Source: Leishmania mexicana MHOM/GT/2001/U1103 (taxonomy: Eukaryota > Euglenozoa > Kinetoplastea > Trypanosomatida > Trypanosomatidae). Taken from it: a DNA stretch of 64,000 nt. The stretch is from assembly GCF_000234665.1 (NCBI RefSeq), contig NC_018332.1, forward strand, positions 124,001 through 188,000. Direction: 5' to 3'. Position numbers and translations under genes: made by a program. Of this stretch, positions 53,970 to 64,000 are shown in pieces (positions within the stretch are counted from its first letter, which is position 1; each line of letters opens with the position of its first letter). A model generated the notes under the pieces. That model was given only the letters and a program-made list of their open reading frames with translations, was not told the DNA's origin and ran no database searches.

Positions 53970-56900
53970 TCACGCAAAAAGCTGGTCAAAGGTGCGTTCA
54001 TCAATCACCGAGAATGCGCCCTCTCGATCCTTAAGGACGTAGTAGAACTTCTCCAGCGACTGCCCTCCTAGCGCACGCACAAACTGCTCGTCGTGCGTGA
54101 TAACGACGAGTTGAAAGTGCTTCACCGCCCTCCGCGCCTGGATGAGGGTGCGCAGCGCGTCCGCCAGACTGCGAGCGTTGTCGTCATCAAGGTTTGTTGT
54201 CGGCTCATCAAGGGCGAGGATGCCGCAGTCGCAGCAGAAGGCTTCGCTCAGCGCGAGCCGAATGATGATAGAGGCGAGCACCTTCTGTCCAGCACTGCAG
54301 CGACCACGCATGTCCATCTCGTTGTTGCCCCGCTTCATGACAACGCGGTAGTTGTAGCTGCGCCGCGCCGCAGTCGTCGTCGTGCCCTCCGTCTCTGAGC
54401 GAATCTCCACCGTATCGACGTCGCTGCCGCGGTACGTCTGGCGCCACAGCTCTGCGATGATTTGGTTGATCTGTGCAATCTTCTCCTGGTGGTACGACTG
54501 CACCGCCTTCTCCAGCGCACTGTAGTACTTCTCGATGTCCTGGATGGATATCTCCGTCGTTTGCACCTTCAGGAACGTGGACCGGTAGCGCTTCTCGATG
54601 TTCTGGTACTTGTCGCCACGCAGCTGCTGCTTCAGTTGATTTACATCGAGCAGCATCGCCTCTGTGTTACCATCCTGCTGCGCACGTATCTTCTCCAGCG
54701 ACGTAATCTTGGCGGTGATCATCTCGCGCAGTGTGGCCAGGCTCGCCTGTCTAGCCTCCTTACCCAACAGCTGCTCCACCTCCTGAAGCCGGTCCGACTT
54801 CAGGGAGGCGAGGGTGCGCTCCGTCTCCGCCAAGTGAGCCTCGTCGGCCGCGATGGACGCCTCCTGCTGCAGGACGTCGATGTGGCGGTCCATGTCCGCG
54901 GAGCGGCGGTGCTGGTCGCTGAGCGTCTCCCGCGCTTCCTTCATCCGACTGGCAAGCCCCTCCTCCTCTTGAGCCGCGGCTTTGTACGCGCTCTCCGTCT
55001 CGTGCAGGTGCACCCGTAGCTCCTCCAGCTGTCGGGCGCAGCCGTTCTGCACGTAGCGGAGGACCGGAGGCAGCGACAGCTGCAGCTCGCGAAGCTGCGT
55101 CTCCGCTGTGTCCAAGGCGCCGCGCTCGGCCGCCTCCGTCTTCTGAAACTCGGCCCGGAGTTGCAGGACGCGCTGCTGATGGGCCTCCACGGAGCGCTGC
55201 GCCTCTGCTGCCTGGCGCTTCAGTTCTTCCACCCGCGTGCGGTGCTGAGCAGCCTCCTCCTGCAGTTCACGAACAGCCGCCTCCAAGTCCTCCAGCTTTG
55301 CCACCGCGACCTCGGCCTGGAGCATCGCTGCCTTGCGCTCCTGCAGCTCTCGTTCGGCCGCATTCTCATCCTGGCCGCGCTCCATCCGCTGGGCCTCAGT
55401 GAACTGCCTGTTGAGCTTGTGCAGTCGCTCCGTTGCAGCCGCGTAGGCCTCACAAAGCTCCTCATAAGAGCGCTGTGGTGGCTCAGCTCTCGCTGTGGCA
55501 CCATCGCCGCTGCCCCCCTTTCGCTGTGTCTCTTGTTGTTGCTGCTCTGCCTGCGCCGCCTCAAAGTCTTTCTCCTTCCTCGCCAGCGTGTCGCGCAGTG
55601 CTACCGTCTTCTCTCCCATTGTACACACCATGCACAGATGCTGGTACATCGTGTCCAGCTGATGCACCACATGCTGGGCAGCATCGCGGGTCGCGCAGAC
55701 CTCGCGCTGCTCTGCGCAGCTCTGCTTCATCTTGTCCTCCAGCGCGTTGAGTTCGACCTCTAGAACCGGAATACGATGCCTGTTCTGCCGCACAGTCACC
55801 ACGACGCTCTGCAGCTTTTCAAGACTCTGATACGCCTCCTGGGCTGCGGTGACGGTCGCCTGCACAGCCGCTAGTGCCTCTGGGCTGGTACGCTGCCTGT
55901 CGGCTTTGCGCGTCAGAAAGCTCTCCAGCGAGTCGTCGCTGTCAAAAGGACGCTCGCAGACGGCACACGTCTTCTCCTCCTTCGCGACGACCATGAAATC
56001 GTGGTAGCACGACGCGAGGGCCTCCAGGGCGTGGCGTTTCTGCACCGCCGTCTCCGCCGCCTCCCTAGCCTGCAGCAGCACCCCTTCGTAGGCGTCCATG
56101 TCCGGGAAGAGACCGGCGCACTGCCTCGTGCCGGCATCCACAGCGCGGCGACACTGGGCCAGCTCATCGGCGCTGTAGGACATCTTCTGCTCCTGCAAGG
56201 CGCACGCCTTCTCCAGCTCTAGCGCGCGTGTCTGGAGAGCACTCAACTCCTCCGCCTTCAGCTGCCGTACCTGGGCGGCTTGGGAGCGCAAAGACGTTAG
56301 GGTTGTCAATGACAAGGAGTCAGCAGCCGCCTCCTGCGGAACTTGTACGCCGACTTCGTGCAAAATCGGGAGCACGTCTCGCTGCAGCGCCGCCGCCACG
56401 GCCGCACTGGATTCATCGATCTGCTGGCGCAGCAGCACTAGATCCTGCTGCTGGCGCTCCAGCAGCTTCTGCTGCATCATCTCCTCGCGCAGTTCAGCCA
56501 CGGTGCTATTCTGCTCCTCTAGCTCCATGATAATGCGCTGGCTTTGGTGTCCCCCACTACCTTTCTTCCGCAACTCTTCGGTGGCAGCGACACGCTGCTG
56601 CAGCTCCTCCACCTCCACCTGCACCTGGCGCAGCTGCCCACGGCACCCATCCCCACCAAGGGCCGCGATGGCAGCGGCGTTCTCCTTCATGCGGCGTCGC
56701 ACATTCTCCACGGCGTGCTCGCGCATCTCTATCTCCTTGTTGCACCCATCCACAGCGCGGGAACTGCCCTGCACGCCGTCCTCCGCGTCTCGAATGCGCT
56801 GCTGAATACCCTCTGAGGTAGTGCGAGCACGCCGACGCTCCACCGCCACGGCCTCCTCCGCCTTTTGGAGCAGACGCTGCAGACTGCGCTCGTCAATGTT

Positions 56901-58052
56901 GCCCTCACTCAGAACGTACTCGTTAGACAGGTGCTGGATAAGCTCACGAAGCCGCGCCACGTTTTGCTTGTGCAGCTGCGCCTCACGCTCCAGCAGCTGC
57001 ACGTTTGATCGGCACTTGTACATCTCCTCCTCTTGAGCGCGTCGCCGCGCCGCGGCCGTATCGTGGCGCTTTGTGTCGTGCACGAGACCCTCTTCCAGCT
57101 GCTGCATCTGCGCGGTGAAGCTGCCGCGCATCTCGAGCAGATCCTCTAGCGTCTGGCTCGTGGCTGGTACACCCATCCGGCGCACTGCCTCGCGACGTTC
57201 TTCGAGACGCCCGTTCGTGACCGCCACCTCACGCTGCAATGTCTCGATCTGCTCCTCCACCGTACGCAGCGCCTCGCGCGCCTGGCGCAGGCCCCGTAGC
57301 TCTGGCTCGATGCCGATGCTGCGGTCCTGAATGGCTTTCACAACGCTTTCCTTCTGCGCTATTTGCTGCTCCAGCTGCTTTGCCTGCTCGCGGTGCTCCC
57401 GTAGCGCCATCAGGCTCGCCTCGTGCTCTTTCAGTTGGCGGCGAAACTCCTTGCTGTTGTCGCGCAGCCGGTCCAGTGCCAGGACGTACCGAGTCGCAGC
57501 GAAGATGTCGTCGAAGATGCGCTTCACATCCTTCGGTGGACCCAGTGGCCAGTTGCACTCTTCCTGGTGACAAAAAATGACGTGCTCCAGCACAGCGGGA
57601 GACACGCCGAGCATTTCCGGCACGACACGGTCGACATCGCTGGCGCGGTACGTGCTCGAGACCACCTCCCCGGTGGCCAAGTCCTGGAACGCGACAGTGT
57701 TGTCCAGTGTTGTAAAAGTGACACGGTGCGCACTGCGTGTGGCCTGAAAGGAGCGGATGACCTGCATCAGCTTACCGCCCTTGCCGGTGAATATCAGTCG
57801 AATCTGCGCTTTGACCTCTGTTTCGCCAACCACCTTGGGATCATACACAAAGGAGCCCTTCTCGGTCCCACTGCCGGGAGGCATGGCCCCCGTGCACGCG
57901 TTCAGCAGCGCCTCGATGATGGTCGTTTTGCCAGCACCATTCTTGCCCAGAATGACCGTCAACGGCTTCTGAAACTGAATGAACTGCTGATTCGCCGGGT
58001 TTGGGTCGAAGCTGCGCACGCCACAGAGCTGCAACTTCTCGATGCTCGTCAT
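53970..58052 (-). CDS. RAD50: DNA repair protein RAD50 (1360 aa)
   Basis: ATPase of the MRE11-RAD50 complex, which tethers and processes DNA double-strand breaks and telomeres in the nucleus. Visible in order: Walker A GKNGAGKT at 36-43; the Q-loop region FCHQEECNWPLGPPKDVK; long coiled coils on both sides; the zinc hook C696-A-V-C699; the ABC signature GRCSAGQKVLAS starting at about 1250; and Walker B ILALDEPTTNLDDD with D1282 and E1283. The length is close to that of other RAD50 proteins. A T-rich tract ends in CATCTAG only 3 bases before the ATG at 58052, so the leader is very short if this acceptor is used. It shares the transcript direction with Aurora kinase on the left and RPS26/RAD51 on the right. 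I see no disruption. Confidence 0.97.
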   Translation of the reverse strand: MTSIEKLQLCGVRSFDPNPANQQFIQFQKPLTVILGKNGAGKTTIIEALLNACTGAMPPGSGTEKGSFVYDPKVVGETEVKAQIRLIFTGKGGKLMQVIRSFQATRSAHRVTFTTLDNTVAFQDLATGEVVSSTYRASDVDRVVPEMLGVSPAVLEHVIFCHQEECNWPLGPPKDVKRIFDDIFAATRYVLALDRLRDNSKEFRRQLKEHEASLMALREHREQAKQLEQQIAQKESVVKAIQDRSIGIEPELRGLRQAREALRTVEEQIETLQREVAVTNGRLEERREAVRRMGVPATSQTLEDLLEMRGSFTAQMQQLEEGLVHDTKRHDTAAARRRAQEEEMYKCRSNVQLLEREAQLHKQNVARLRELIQHLSNEYVLSEGNIDERSLQRLLQKAEEAVAVERRRARTTSEGIQQRIRDAEDGVQGSSRAVDGCNKEIEMREHAVENVRRRMKENAAAIAALGGDGCRGQLRQVQVEVEELQQRVAATEELRKKGSGGHQSQRIIMELEEQNSTVAELREEMMQQKLLERQQQDLVLLRQQIDESSAAVAAALQRDVLPILHEVGVQVPQEAAADSLSLTTLTSLRSQAAQVRQLKAEELSALQTRALELEKACALQEQKMSYSADELAQCRRAVDAGTRQCAGLFPDMDAYEGVLLQAREAAETAVQKRHALEALASCYHDFMVVAKEEKTCAVCERPFDSDDSLESFLTRKADRQRTSPEALAAVQATVTAAQEAYQSLEKLQSVVVTVRQNRHRIPVLEVELNALEDKMKQSCAEQREVCATRDAAQHVVHQLDTMYQHLCMVCTMGEKTVALRDTLARKEKDFEAAQAEQQQQETQRKGGSGDGATARAEPPQRSYEELCEAYAAATERLHKLNRQFTEAQRMERGQDENAAERELQERKAAMLQAEVAVAKLEDLEAAVRELQEEAAQHRTRVEELKRQAAEAQRSVEAHQQRVLQLRAEFQKTEAAERGALDTAETQLRELQLSLPPVLRYVQNGCARQLEELRVHLHETESAYKAAAQEEEGLASRMKEARETLSDQHRRSADMDRHIDVLQQEASIAADEAHLAETERTLASLKSDRLQEVEQLLGKEARQASLATLREMITAKITSLEKIRAQQDGNTEAMLLDVNQLKQQLRGDKYQNIEKRYRSTFLKVQTTEISIQDIEKYYSALEKAVQSYHQEKIAQINQIIAELWRQTYRGSDVDTVEIRSETEGTTTTAARRSYNYRVVMKRGNNEMDMRGRCSAGQKVLASIIIRLALSEAFCCDCGILALDEPTTNLDDDNARSLADALRTLIQARRAVKHFQLVVITHDEQFVRALGGQSLEKFYYVLKDREGAFSVIDERTFDQLFA

Positions 58053-59083
58053 CGCCTAGATGCACAGGAAACCAAGCCAGTAAGTAACAAAAAAAAAAGA
58101 GTCACAGCGGAGGAGTGCCCCGTACGCGTGTTCGCGGGAGCGTCTTTCGTCGCTGCGTTGTCTCACCTCCAGGAGCGGATATCTAGAAGAGAAATGGATG
58201 GTAGTGCAATGCTTATCGGTGTACACGTGTCTGCATGTGTACGTGCGTATTCGTCTGTATGGGCGTTGGGGGCGCCTACGAGTGCGCCCACGATTCGGTG
58301 AGTGCGTGTGTACGAAACTTCAGCGATGTGTTCGCTGCTGTCTCTCTTTTTTCGGCAGCTGCGGCGTCTGTCCAGTTAAGGGAAGCTGGCGCTAAAGGTA
58401 CGCCGACCCTCTGAGAATTTTGTGGTTGCGGAGGGGTGTGCGTAAGAGAGTGAGAGAGCCACGCCTAACGCAGCGCGCGCGGAGGAAGTCACAAGAACAT
58501 CAATTTCAAAGTCCACGGCAACGCAGGTGCGTGTTCGACCACGACACTTGCGCCGGTGCCGAAAGGAAGGGATACCTCGTCAAAAAGGACCAGCCTCGTC
58601 CCCAACACCTTCTGCGTGCATGCAAACCCCGACAGTCGTGTCTTCCTTGACGCCACGGAGACGTGCCTCGTCACCACACTCTCATACGAGCATCACATCG
58701 CCATCGCTGAGGAAGAGTGAGCGCCCGCATCCTTCTCTGTTGTTGTCTGTGTATTTCGGATATTCGCTGGCGAAATGAGGTTGGGGGAAAGACGAAACAA
58801 AAACAAAGCATACAAAGACGCGCACACGCGCACGCACGTAGACGGTCCGTTTGTGCAAGGAATAACACAGACGACAGGGAGGGGAGGGGAGTGTCAACGT
58901 GAATCAGAGAGACAGTGAAGGGAGAGGGAAGTGGTGGGGGAGAGAGCGAGACCAGATATCCTTGCCGCCCCTTCAGCACAGGAGTGCTCCCCCCTTCGCA
59001 TCCTCCAAACAACCACTCGCACACCGTCTTTCATCCGTTTAGTGGGAAGAGTTCACGCACTTCGTCGCTCCTACCTAGTTCTT
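58053..59083 (-). other. Spacer between RAD50 and RPS26
   Basis: About 1 kb of mixed sequence, probably mainly the 3'UTR of RPS26. Around 58190-58400 the plus strand is T/G-rich. No gene is seen. Confidence 0.5.
58056..58095 (-). promoter_or_regulatory. Predicted trans-splice acceptor for RAD50
   Basis: A minus-strand T-run (about 58089-58098) and a further pyrimidine-rich stretch end in AG at 58057-58056, which is the first AG or nearly so after the tract. It leaves a 3-base leader before the ATG. Confidence 0.5.
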
Positions 59084-59422
59084 TCATTTCTTACCGGCAG
59101 CGCGGAACGGCACCTTCTTCGTGTAGCGTATCTTGCGGTTTTCGACCGGGCGAGCGCGCACGGTGCGGCTGTGGATAGCGCACGCAATGCAGAAGCGCTG
59201 CTTCATGTACAGCTTCGGCATCGGGAAGTTCGCACCGTACACCGGGGACGCCTCCGCCACATCGCGGGCGGAAGCGGCATCCAGCATGCGGCGCACCACG
59301 AAGCGGCCGACGGCCTTGTCCTTCGGGGTCAGACGACCGCAGTTGAAGCAGTGGATCGGCTTGACGCGACCGCGGCTGTGCGCGGGCTTCGAACGTCCGT
59401 GGTTGCGGCGCTTGGTCGTCAT
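59084..59422 (-). CDS. RPS26: 40S ribosomal protein S26 (112 aa)
   Basis: Small-subunit ribosomal protein located near the mRNA exit channel. The sequence follows eS26 closely: basic start MTTKRRNHGRSK, the first zinc pair in HCFNCGRLTPKDKA, a helical RMLDAASARDVAEAS, then LPKLY-type strand FPMPKLYMKQRFC and the second zinc pair in CIACAIHSRTVR. The length is normal and the C-terminus is short, as expected outside animals. A C/T tract and AG at 59439-59438 give a leader of 15 bases before the ATG at 59422. This is a housekeeping gene set between two recombination genes. Confidence 0.98.
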   Translation of the reverse strand: MTTKRRNHGRSKPAHSRGRVKPIHCFNCGRLTPKDKAVGRFVVRRMLDAASARDVAEASPVYGANFPMPKLYMKQRFCIACAIHSRTVRARPVENRKIRYTKKVPFRAAGKK

Positions 59423-60973
59423 GTTCTCGAGGGGGGCCTGAAGCGGAAACGAAAGAAAGAGGACCTCTTTCCTGTCTGGTTATTCCTGCCCAAGTGTGTG
59501 CACATGTTTGGGTATATATATATGTGTTGATGTGTCACCCAAGACAAGGGAAGAAGATGCAATGTTCAGCGAGTGGAGCCGTGAAAGGAGCAACAGCAAG
59601 CAAGGCCAGTGCCCGCGTCCGCACAACCGATTTGGTGATAGGCCGTTCCCACATCCGTGTACACCGAGCATGTGTTACTCATGAAACGCGCTAGTGCATC
59701 CTTCACCGTCGAACGCATGGGGGGTGGGGTTGGGTGGGTGGGGGAAGGCACCAGTGCGAATGGCGAGGAAGAGCGTGTCAGGAAACACATTCAGCGAGGC
59801 CAAAGGCCACTGACGGTGCGTTGTGGGGCTCTCTTCCACCAACAAGCACACCTGCATCGACACCGACCCCAGGTTCCGGTGACCCTCCGCTTTCTTTGTT
59901 GCTCTCTCGTCTTCAATGAGCGTCACCGCCAGCCGCAGACGCCAACGCAAGAATAAAAGAAAAATGCTCCTAACCTGTATGTCAACGAACAACACACCCG
60001 AAATGCACAGTCGAGGGAGCGTGTATGAGCGCACAGCAGGACACAGGGAGAGTCGGTAAGGCGAGGGATGGGGAGGGTGTGGTGCGGAAGCGATACGGGA
60101 GGTACTAGGAAAAAGAGCGTGCACCTGTCCGCAGACACTGATGATGCCTGAGTGCTCGCGTACGTCTAGCTCATCCAGTCCACCACTGTCGGGATTCCAT
60201 CCTCGCCACTTCATACTTGCCTCCGTCCGGCCACCTGAACCTTGCTCGCTATGCGTCTTGTATAGGTCCCCTCATACCCCTTTCCTCTCCTGCGGGATTG
60301 CATGTGGTGCTCCGCGTCGACCTCAAACAAAGTAGAAAAAAGAAACCTGCACCCCTCAGCATTCAGGTGCGTGCATGTGCGTGTGCGGAGATCGACCACT
60401 CTTGTCCTCCCTGCTTCCCTGGTCACCACGTGCTCGCAGATCACGAGAAAGGAGACAAGGACCGACGACGCCACACATCCAATCGCACCACCTCTCCTCG
60501 AAGCACGCGCGCGCGGGGGGAGAGCGGCCTTGAAGGAAGTCCGCATCGATCAACACACCAAAAGAGAAGAGGAGGAAGAGCGCAGGTGGATGCAGCGGAG
60601 AGAAGAACGGCAAACCAAGAAAATGCAGACGGGAAGAAGGACAACACACAGGCATCATACAACCAAGCACATACCAAGAGACACACACACACGCAGCAAC
60701 AAAAACTTGGCCTGGCATACCAACGGAGAAACCCACAGCACCTTCAGGCCTCGCAGTAAAAGCGCGCACACACACACGCAAGCGGAAAACGGTCGTGTGG
60801 TGGGTTGTCTAGCATATCCTGACAAAACAACGACACGGCGTGGAACGTCAGGCGTGTCTCACGAGCTGATCGAGAGGAGCCGTGCGACACTTTTCGATGA
60901 GCCCCTGCTAAGGGCAGATCACAAGGTCGCAAACGTCGAAGAAATCCCTGCTTGCCGCGACATCCACAACCCA
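59423..60973 (-). other. Spacer between RPS26 and RAD51
   Basis: About 1.55 kb, probably mainly the 3'UTR of RAD51. It contains a short TA run near 59513-59523, a G-rich run at 59718-59745 on the plus strand with G-quadruplex potential, and CA runs near 60770. A long plus-strand frame here (from about 60302, running into RAD51) is antisense and not gene-like. Confidence 0.5.
59438..59475 (-). promoter_or_regulatory. Predicted trans-splice acceptor for RPS26
   Basis: Minus-strand CCTCTTTCTTTCGTTTCCGC (about 59445-59466) is followed by TTCAG with AG at 59439-59438, 15 bases before the ATG. Confidence 0.6.
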
Positions 60974-62101
60974 TCAATCCCGAGCGTCACCAACGCCATC
61001 TTCGTAGATACCAAAGACCGCCTCGGCCTCGGCCAGGCACGGAGAGTCGTACACCTTGATGATGCGCTGCTCACCGCGACCCTTGCGCAGGCTAAGCCGC
61101 GTCGTCGAGGCGTGGGCCATGATATGGCCTCCAATTGGCTTCTTGGCGTCCGCCTGGAACATCTGCGCGGAGCCGTCCACGTTGGCCACCACCTGGTTTG
61201 TGACAACCACCGCCACTCCGTACTCCTCAGCGAGGTTGTGCAGCGAGCGCAAGAATTTGCCGAGGTGCATCTGCCGCGCCGCGAGTTCGTTGCGGCCGCT
61301 GTAGTCTGTACGGTAGAGAGCGGTTGCAGAGTCCACGATGATGAGCGCAAAGCGGTTCTCGGCCATCATGGCAGACGCCTGCATCAGGAGCTGCTGCTGG
61401 TGATCCGTGTTGAAGGCACGCGCACACGCCACGTTAGCGAGCACATCCTCCGGGTCCAGCTTGTACCGCTCAGCAACGGCAACGAGGCGTTCCGGGCGGA
61501 AGGTGCCTTCAGTGTCGATGTAAAGCGCCATGCCCTCCGCGCCACCCTGCGATATCGGTAGCTGGCACGTCACGCACAGCGTATGGCAGAGCTGTGTCTT
61601 GCCCGTACGGAACTCCCCGAAGAGCTCTGTGATGCTGCCAGTTTCGATGCCGCCGCCGAGTAGCTTGTCCACCTCGCGGCTGCCCGTGGTGACCATAATG
61701 ATCTCCTTGCGCGCCTCGTGGTAGGCCACCGCGGAGGTGAACCCCATCGGCACCAGCTTGGCGCACTCCGCCATAATTTTCTCGGCCTTGTTCTCGCTGA
61801 TCCCCTTCACGGCCAGGATGGCCTTCTTCGGGGCGTAGGCCGCCGACTCGACCGTGTAAAAGCCGCATTCCATGAGCTTCTTGATATCCGAGCTGGCGAC
61901 GCCGTAGTTCTCCAAGATCTGGATAACGCGAAAGCCACTTGCGTTCGTTTCAGCCACCTCGGCGCTCTGCTGCTGCTGCTGAGGCTCCTGCTCTTCATTC
62001 TGGTGGGCCTCCTGCAGCTGGCTCTCCACAACCTCAACCTCTTCAGATGGCCGCGCCGACGGACGACCGCGGCGAGCCTTGGCCTTGGAACGAGTCTGCA
62101 T
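60974..62101 (-). CDS. RAD51: DNA recombinase RAD51 (375 aa)
   Basis: Strand-exchange recombinase that forms filaments on single-stranded DNA for homologous repair. A Gln/Glu-rich N-terminus with a run of five Gln (41-45) precedes the helix-hairpin-helix region (about 60-120, [16 protein letters not shown]). Walker A GEFRTGKT lies at 162-169 and Walker B LIIVD at 253-257. The [18 protein letters not shown] segment and the loop with [12 protein letters not shown] are typical of RAD51 rather than DMC1 or RAD51 paralogues. Length matches the known Leishmania protein closely. The frame extends to 62245, but a pyrimidine tract ends in CCAAG immediately before the ATG at 62101, so the extension is a transcribed leader or spacer. 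With RAD50 nearby, the cluster holds two central break-repair genes. Confidence 0.97.
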   Translation of the reverse strand: MQTRSKAKARRGRPSARPSEEVEVVESQLQEAHQNEEQEPQQQQQSAEVAETNASGFRVIQILENYGVASSDIKKLMECGFYTVESAAYAPKKAILAVKGISENKAEKIMAECAKLVPMGFTSAVAYHEARKEIIMVTTGSREVDKLLGGGIETGSITELFGEFRTGKTQLCHTLCVTCQLPISQGGAEGMALYIDTEGTFRPERLVAVAERYKLDPEDVLANVACARAFNTDHQQQLLMQASAMMAENRFALIIVDSATALYRTDYSGRNELAARQMHLGKFLRSLHNLAEEYGVAVVVTNQVVANVDGSAQMFQADAKKPIGGHIMAHASTTRLSLRKGRGEQRIIKVYDSPCLAEAEAVFGIYEDGVGDARD

Positions 62102-62140
62102 CTTGGACAGGAACGGAAAAACAAAAGGTGGTAGGGTGAG
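62102..62140 (-). promoter_or_regulatory. Predicted trans-splice acceptor abutting the RAD51 ATG
   Basis: Minus-strand CACCTTTTGTTTTTCCGTTC is followed by CTGTCCAAG, with AG at 62103-62102 directly before the ATG at 62101. If used, the whole leader is the spliced leader itself. An acceptor further upstream is possible but lacks a comparable tract. Confidence 0.45.
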
Positions 62141-62669
62141 TGGTAGGACCCTGCGCGAGTGTTGCGCAGTTGACAGCAGTCGAATGCCGAGCGAGGTAAA
62201 GATGCGTCTGCGTGACACTAAATGAAAAAAGGGCGGAAGAGACACTAGTGCGGTACGGTGTCAGCGCAAGTCAAAGGGAAGTTAGGGAGCAGCGATCAGC
62301 CAGCAGTGCCCGCAGTGGAGTCACACGGCAAAGCGCGCAAGCCGAGACACACGCACACACCAAACAACAAAAAACGAAGAAACAGCAAGTACAGTGGCAA
62401 CAGCCGCCTGGGTGGACAATAGCGTGAAAGGCGGAGGATACACGAAGGAGGAGGGGAGAAGAGGCACGAAGGCGCTGATTGGATTCGGGCGTGCAACACA
62501 ACGCCGATGCGCAGTTATGCGTCAAGAGAGCGCGGGGTGAGGGTGGGAGGGGAGGTGTTTGTGAGTCAGAGAGCGAGAGAGAGAAGGTGGGTGAGTGATT
62601 GGCACGAGAGTGGGGCGGTAGAGGGGCAGTCGGCAGTGAAGCAGAGTATGTAGATGTCGATATGACTGT

Positions 62670-62689
62670 ATGTGTGTGTGTGTGTGTGT
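62670..62689. repeat. GT microsatellite
   Basis: About ten TG/GT units in the spacer upstream of RAD51. Confidence 0.85.
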
Positions 62690-64000
62690 CAGGACAAGGA
62701 GTGCCCACTGTGCGTTGACGAGAGAGCTGGGTGTGTCTACGAGCGTAAGCTGGAGCTGCGGTTTTGATGAGGCGCAGAGATGGGTGTCACTGTGAGCAAA
62801 GTCGAAGATGACGTAACTGAGTTGCCTTGCGCACTCTCGTCACCTCTTCTCGTTTCCTATCTTTACTGTTGTTGTTCTTGGGGGTCGGCGTTCCGCATGA
62901 ATGAGTGGGAAGAGATTTTCTATGACAAGTGCATCTAGTGTGTAATATGTCCCTCTGCACGCCGTAGGTAGCCCGTGCTTCGTCTGGGCCACAGTTGCGG
63001 GGGCAGCGGTGGTTGCTGCTCTATTTATGTTCTCCGTGTAAGTACACGTTTCGTGGTGTACGACGTATGCCCTTGTGAAAAAGAAGGATGCGGTACGGGG
63101 CACGCTCCGTAACAGGACTTGATGTTGAGGAGACGACCTCCGTGTGTTTGCTGAGGCGCGATCGATGCACGAGATGTGTCGCACACGTAGTCGCAGGTTT
63201 GAGTTCAGTTGAGGTTGTCTATTATTTGTGTCTCTGTGTGTGTGTGTGTGTGCTCAACAGGAAGTGGGATGTGTGCCGTGGGGCGTGAGGCAAGAATTGA
63301 CCAGTGAGTGTTCGTGGACGAAAGCAGGGATGAAAACGAGGTACCGCTGTGCTGCGGCAAGGCGAGCAGGCGGGGTTTGGTGAAGGCAGTAAGGAGAAGA
63401 GCACGGAAATTATGCCCAAGGGGAGAGTCCCGGGCAGACACTCAGAGCGCCACCCTTATTCCCGCCCCCTGCAGACGCATGAATGGTACGTCGACACACA
63501 ACTTGGATTCACCGCCTACGCAGCAGCCCCATAGCCCAGACCACTCGAGTTGGTTTGAGCTTGTTCGATAACATATAGAGGCTGCAATGCGCGTCACGTC
63601 GGCGAGTGGCCGCACGTGTTACCTCCGCGTTGGTTCGTGTGTATTCGTTTGCTTCACTGCTTGTGACCGCCGCCGCTAAGCGAACGCGCAAACCCCACGA
63701 AGCCACAGTCAGCACGGCCCTCCGCACGCCCCCTCCCCCTGTGAATCACCGCTGCCGCCCCCCGCCCTCCCTCCCACAGATGGTGCATGGTCTGGCAGCA
63801 CAGCAACGAGAAGAAACGCGGTCCGAGCTGGAGAGAACGCAGTGCAGGGTGAGGACACACGTGGGAGGCTCAAATGCGTCCGCGGAAGCACACGGGCGGC
63901 ACGACAAGTAAAAATAAAGGCAGGCAGAGATCTGATGTTTTGCTTGTGTGATGGACTTGACCAGATCGTCCTCGACGGCGATGGGGAGGTGGGGGAGGGG

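Larger units (their letters stand above)
62102..64000 (-). other. Spacer at the right edge, no confident gene
   Basis: About 1.9 kb upstream of RAD51, probably the 3' flank of a gene beyond the window. It includes a (GT)n array at 62670-62689 and another near 63231-63252. A minus-strand frame at 62840-63184 (114 codons) is not low in complexity but has no recognisable motif or start signals. Confidence 0.5.

Noticed and set aside
60302..61561. Plus-strand frame of 419 codons overlapping RAD51
   Set aside because: Its left half is low-complexity spacer and its right half is the antisense of RAD51. No motif is recognised.
62840..63184. Minus-strand frame of 114 codons near the right edge
   Set aside because: Not low in complexity, but no motif, no convincing splice tract before its start and no recognised relative. 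Left as spacer.

Overview
The window looks like nuclear DNA of a trypanosomatid, most probably Leishmania. All 14 recognisable intact genes and one broken gene lie on the minus strand and have no introns. They are separated by long low-complexity spacers that are purine-rich on the plus strand, so pyrimidine-rich on the transcribed sense strand. Most starts are preceded by a polypyrimidine tract followed by AG, as expected for spliced-leader trans-splicing. One full and one edge-cut copy of a SIDER2-type degenerate retroposon are present, which points to Leishmania. From memory, the order Aurora kinase, RAD50, RPS26, RAD51 matches Leishmania chromosome 28; I could not check this by search. A run of 100 N at 53257-53356 shows this is a draft assembly.

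Layout, left to right (transcription runs right to left). 1-137: start of a SIDER2 copy cut by the window edge. 138-5255: long spacer. 5256-7316: multi-C2H2 zinc-finger protein. 7317-11043: long spacer. About 11044-12279: a gene broken by frameshifts and a stop. 12804-14084: repeat protein with a DEK_C-like tail. 14888-17212: unrecognised 774-residue protein with an overlapping upstream ORF. 17869-20757: RNase II/DIS3L2-like exoribonuclease. 21430-22362: unrecognised protein. 23674-26064: WDR75/UTP17-like WD40 protein. 27736-29580: alpha-carbonic-anhydrase-like membrane protein. 31214-31855: small sequon-rich membrane protein. 34600-36168: propionyl-CoA carboxylase beta chain. 36169-43346: a 7 kb spacer holding the complete SIDER2 (about 37942-38545). 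43347-45485: TPR/SET/MYND protein. 49509-50666: ZMYND10 (DNAAF7)-like protein without its MYND finger. 52293-53198: Aurora-type kinase. 53970-58052: RAD50. 59084-59422: ribosomal protein S26. 60974-62101: RAD51. 62102-64000: spacer, no gene seen.

The genes do not form a pathway operon. They form one directional cluster with a single transcription direction and no strand switch, expressed as one polycistronic precursor and resolved by trans-splicing and polyadenylation, so control is expected mainly in the untranslated regions. Two functional themes recur: recombination and mitosis (RAD51, RAD50, Aurora), and RNA or ribosome biogenesis (WDR75/UTP17, RPS26, the RNB exonuclease).

I found no CRISPR array, tRNA, rRNA or prokaryotic system. 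The observations most worth a second look are the membrane protein whose only apparent signal peptide lies upstream of its AUG behind CTG/TTG codons, the broken gene, the uORF with an ATGA overlap, the MYND-less ZMYND10, the active-site changes in the carbonic anhydrase, and the directly repeated SIDER2 copies flanking about 38 kb.
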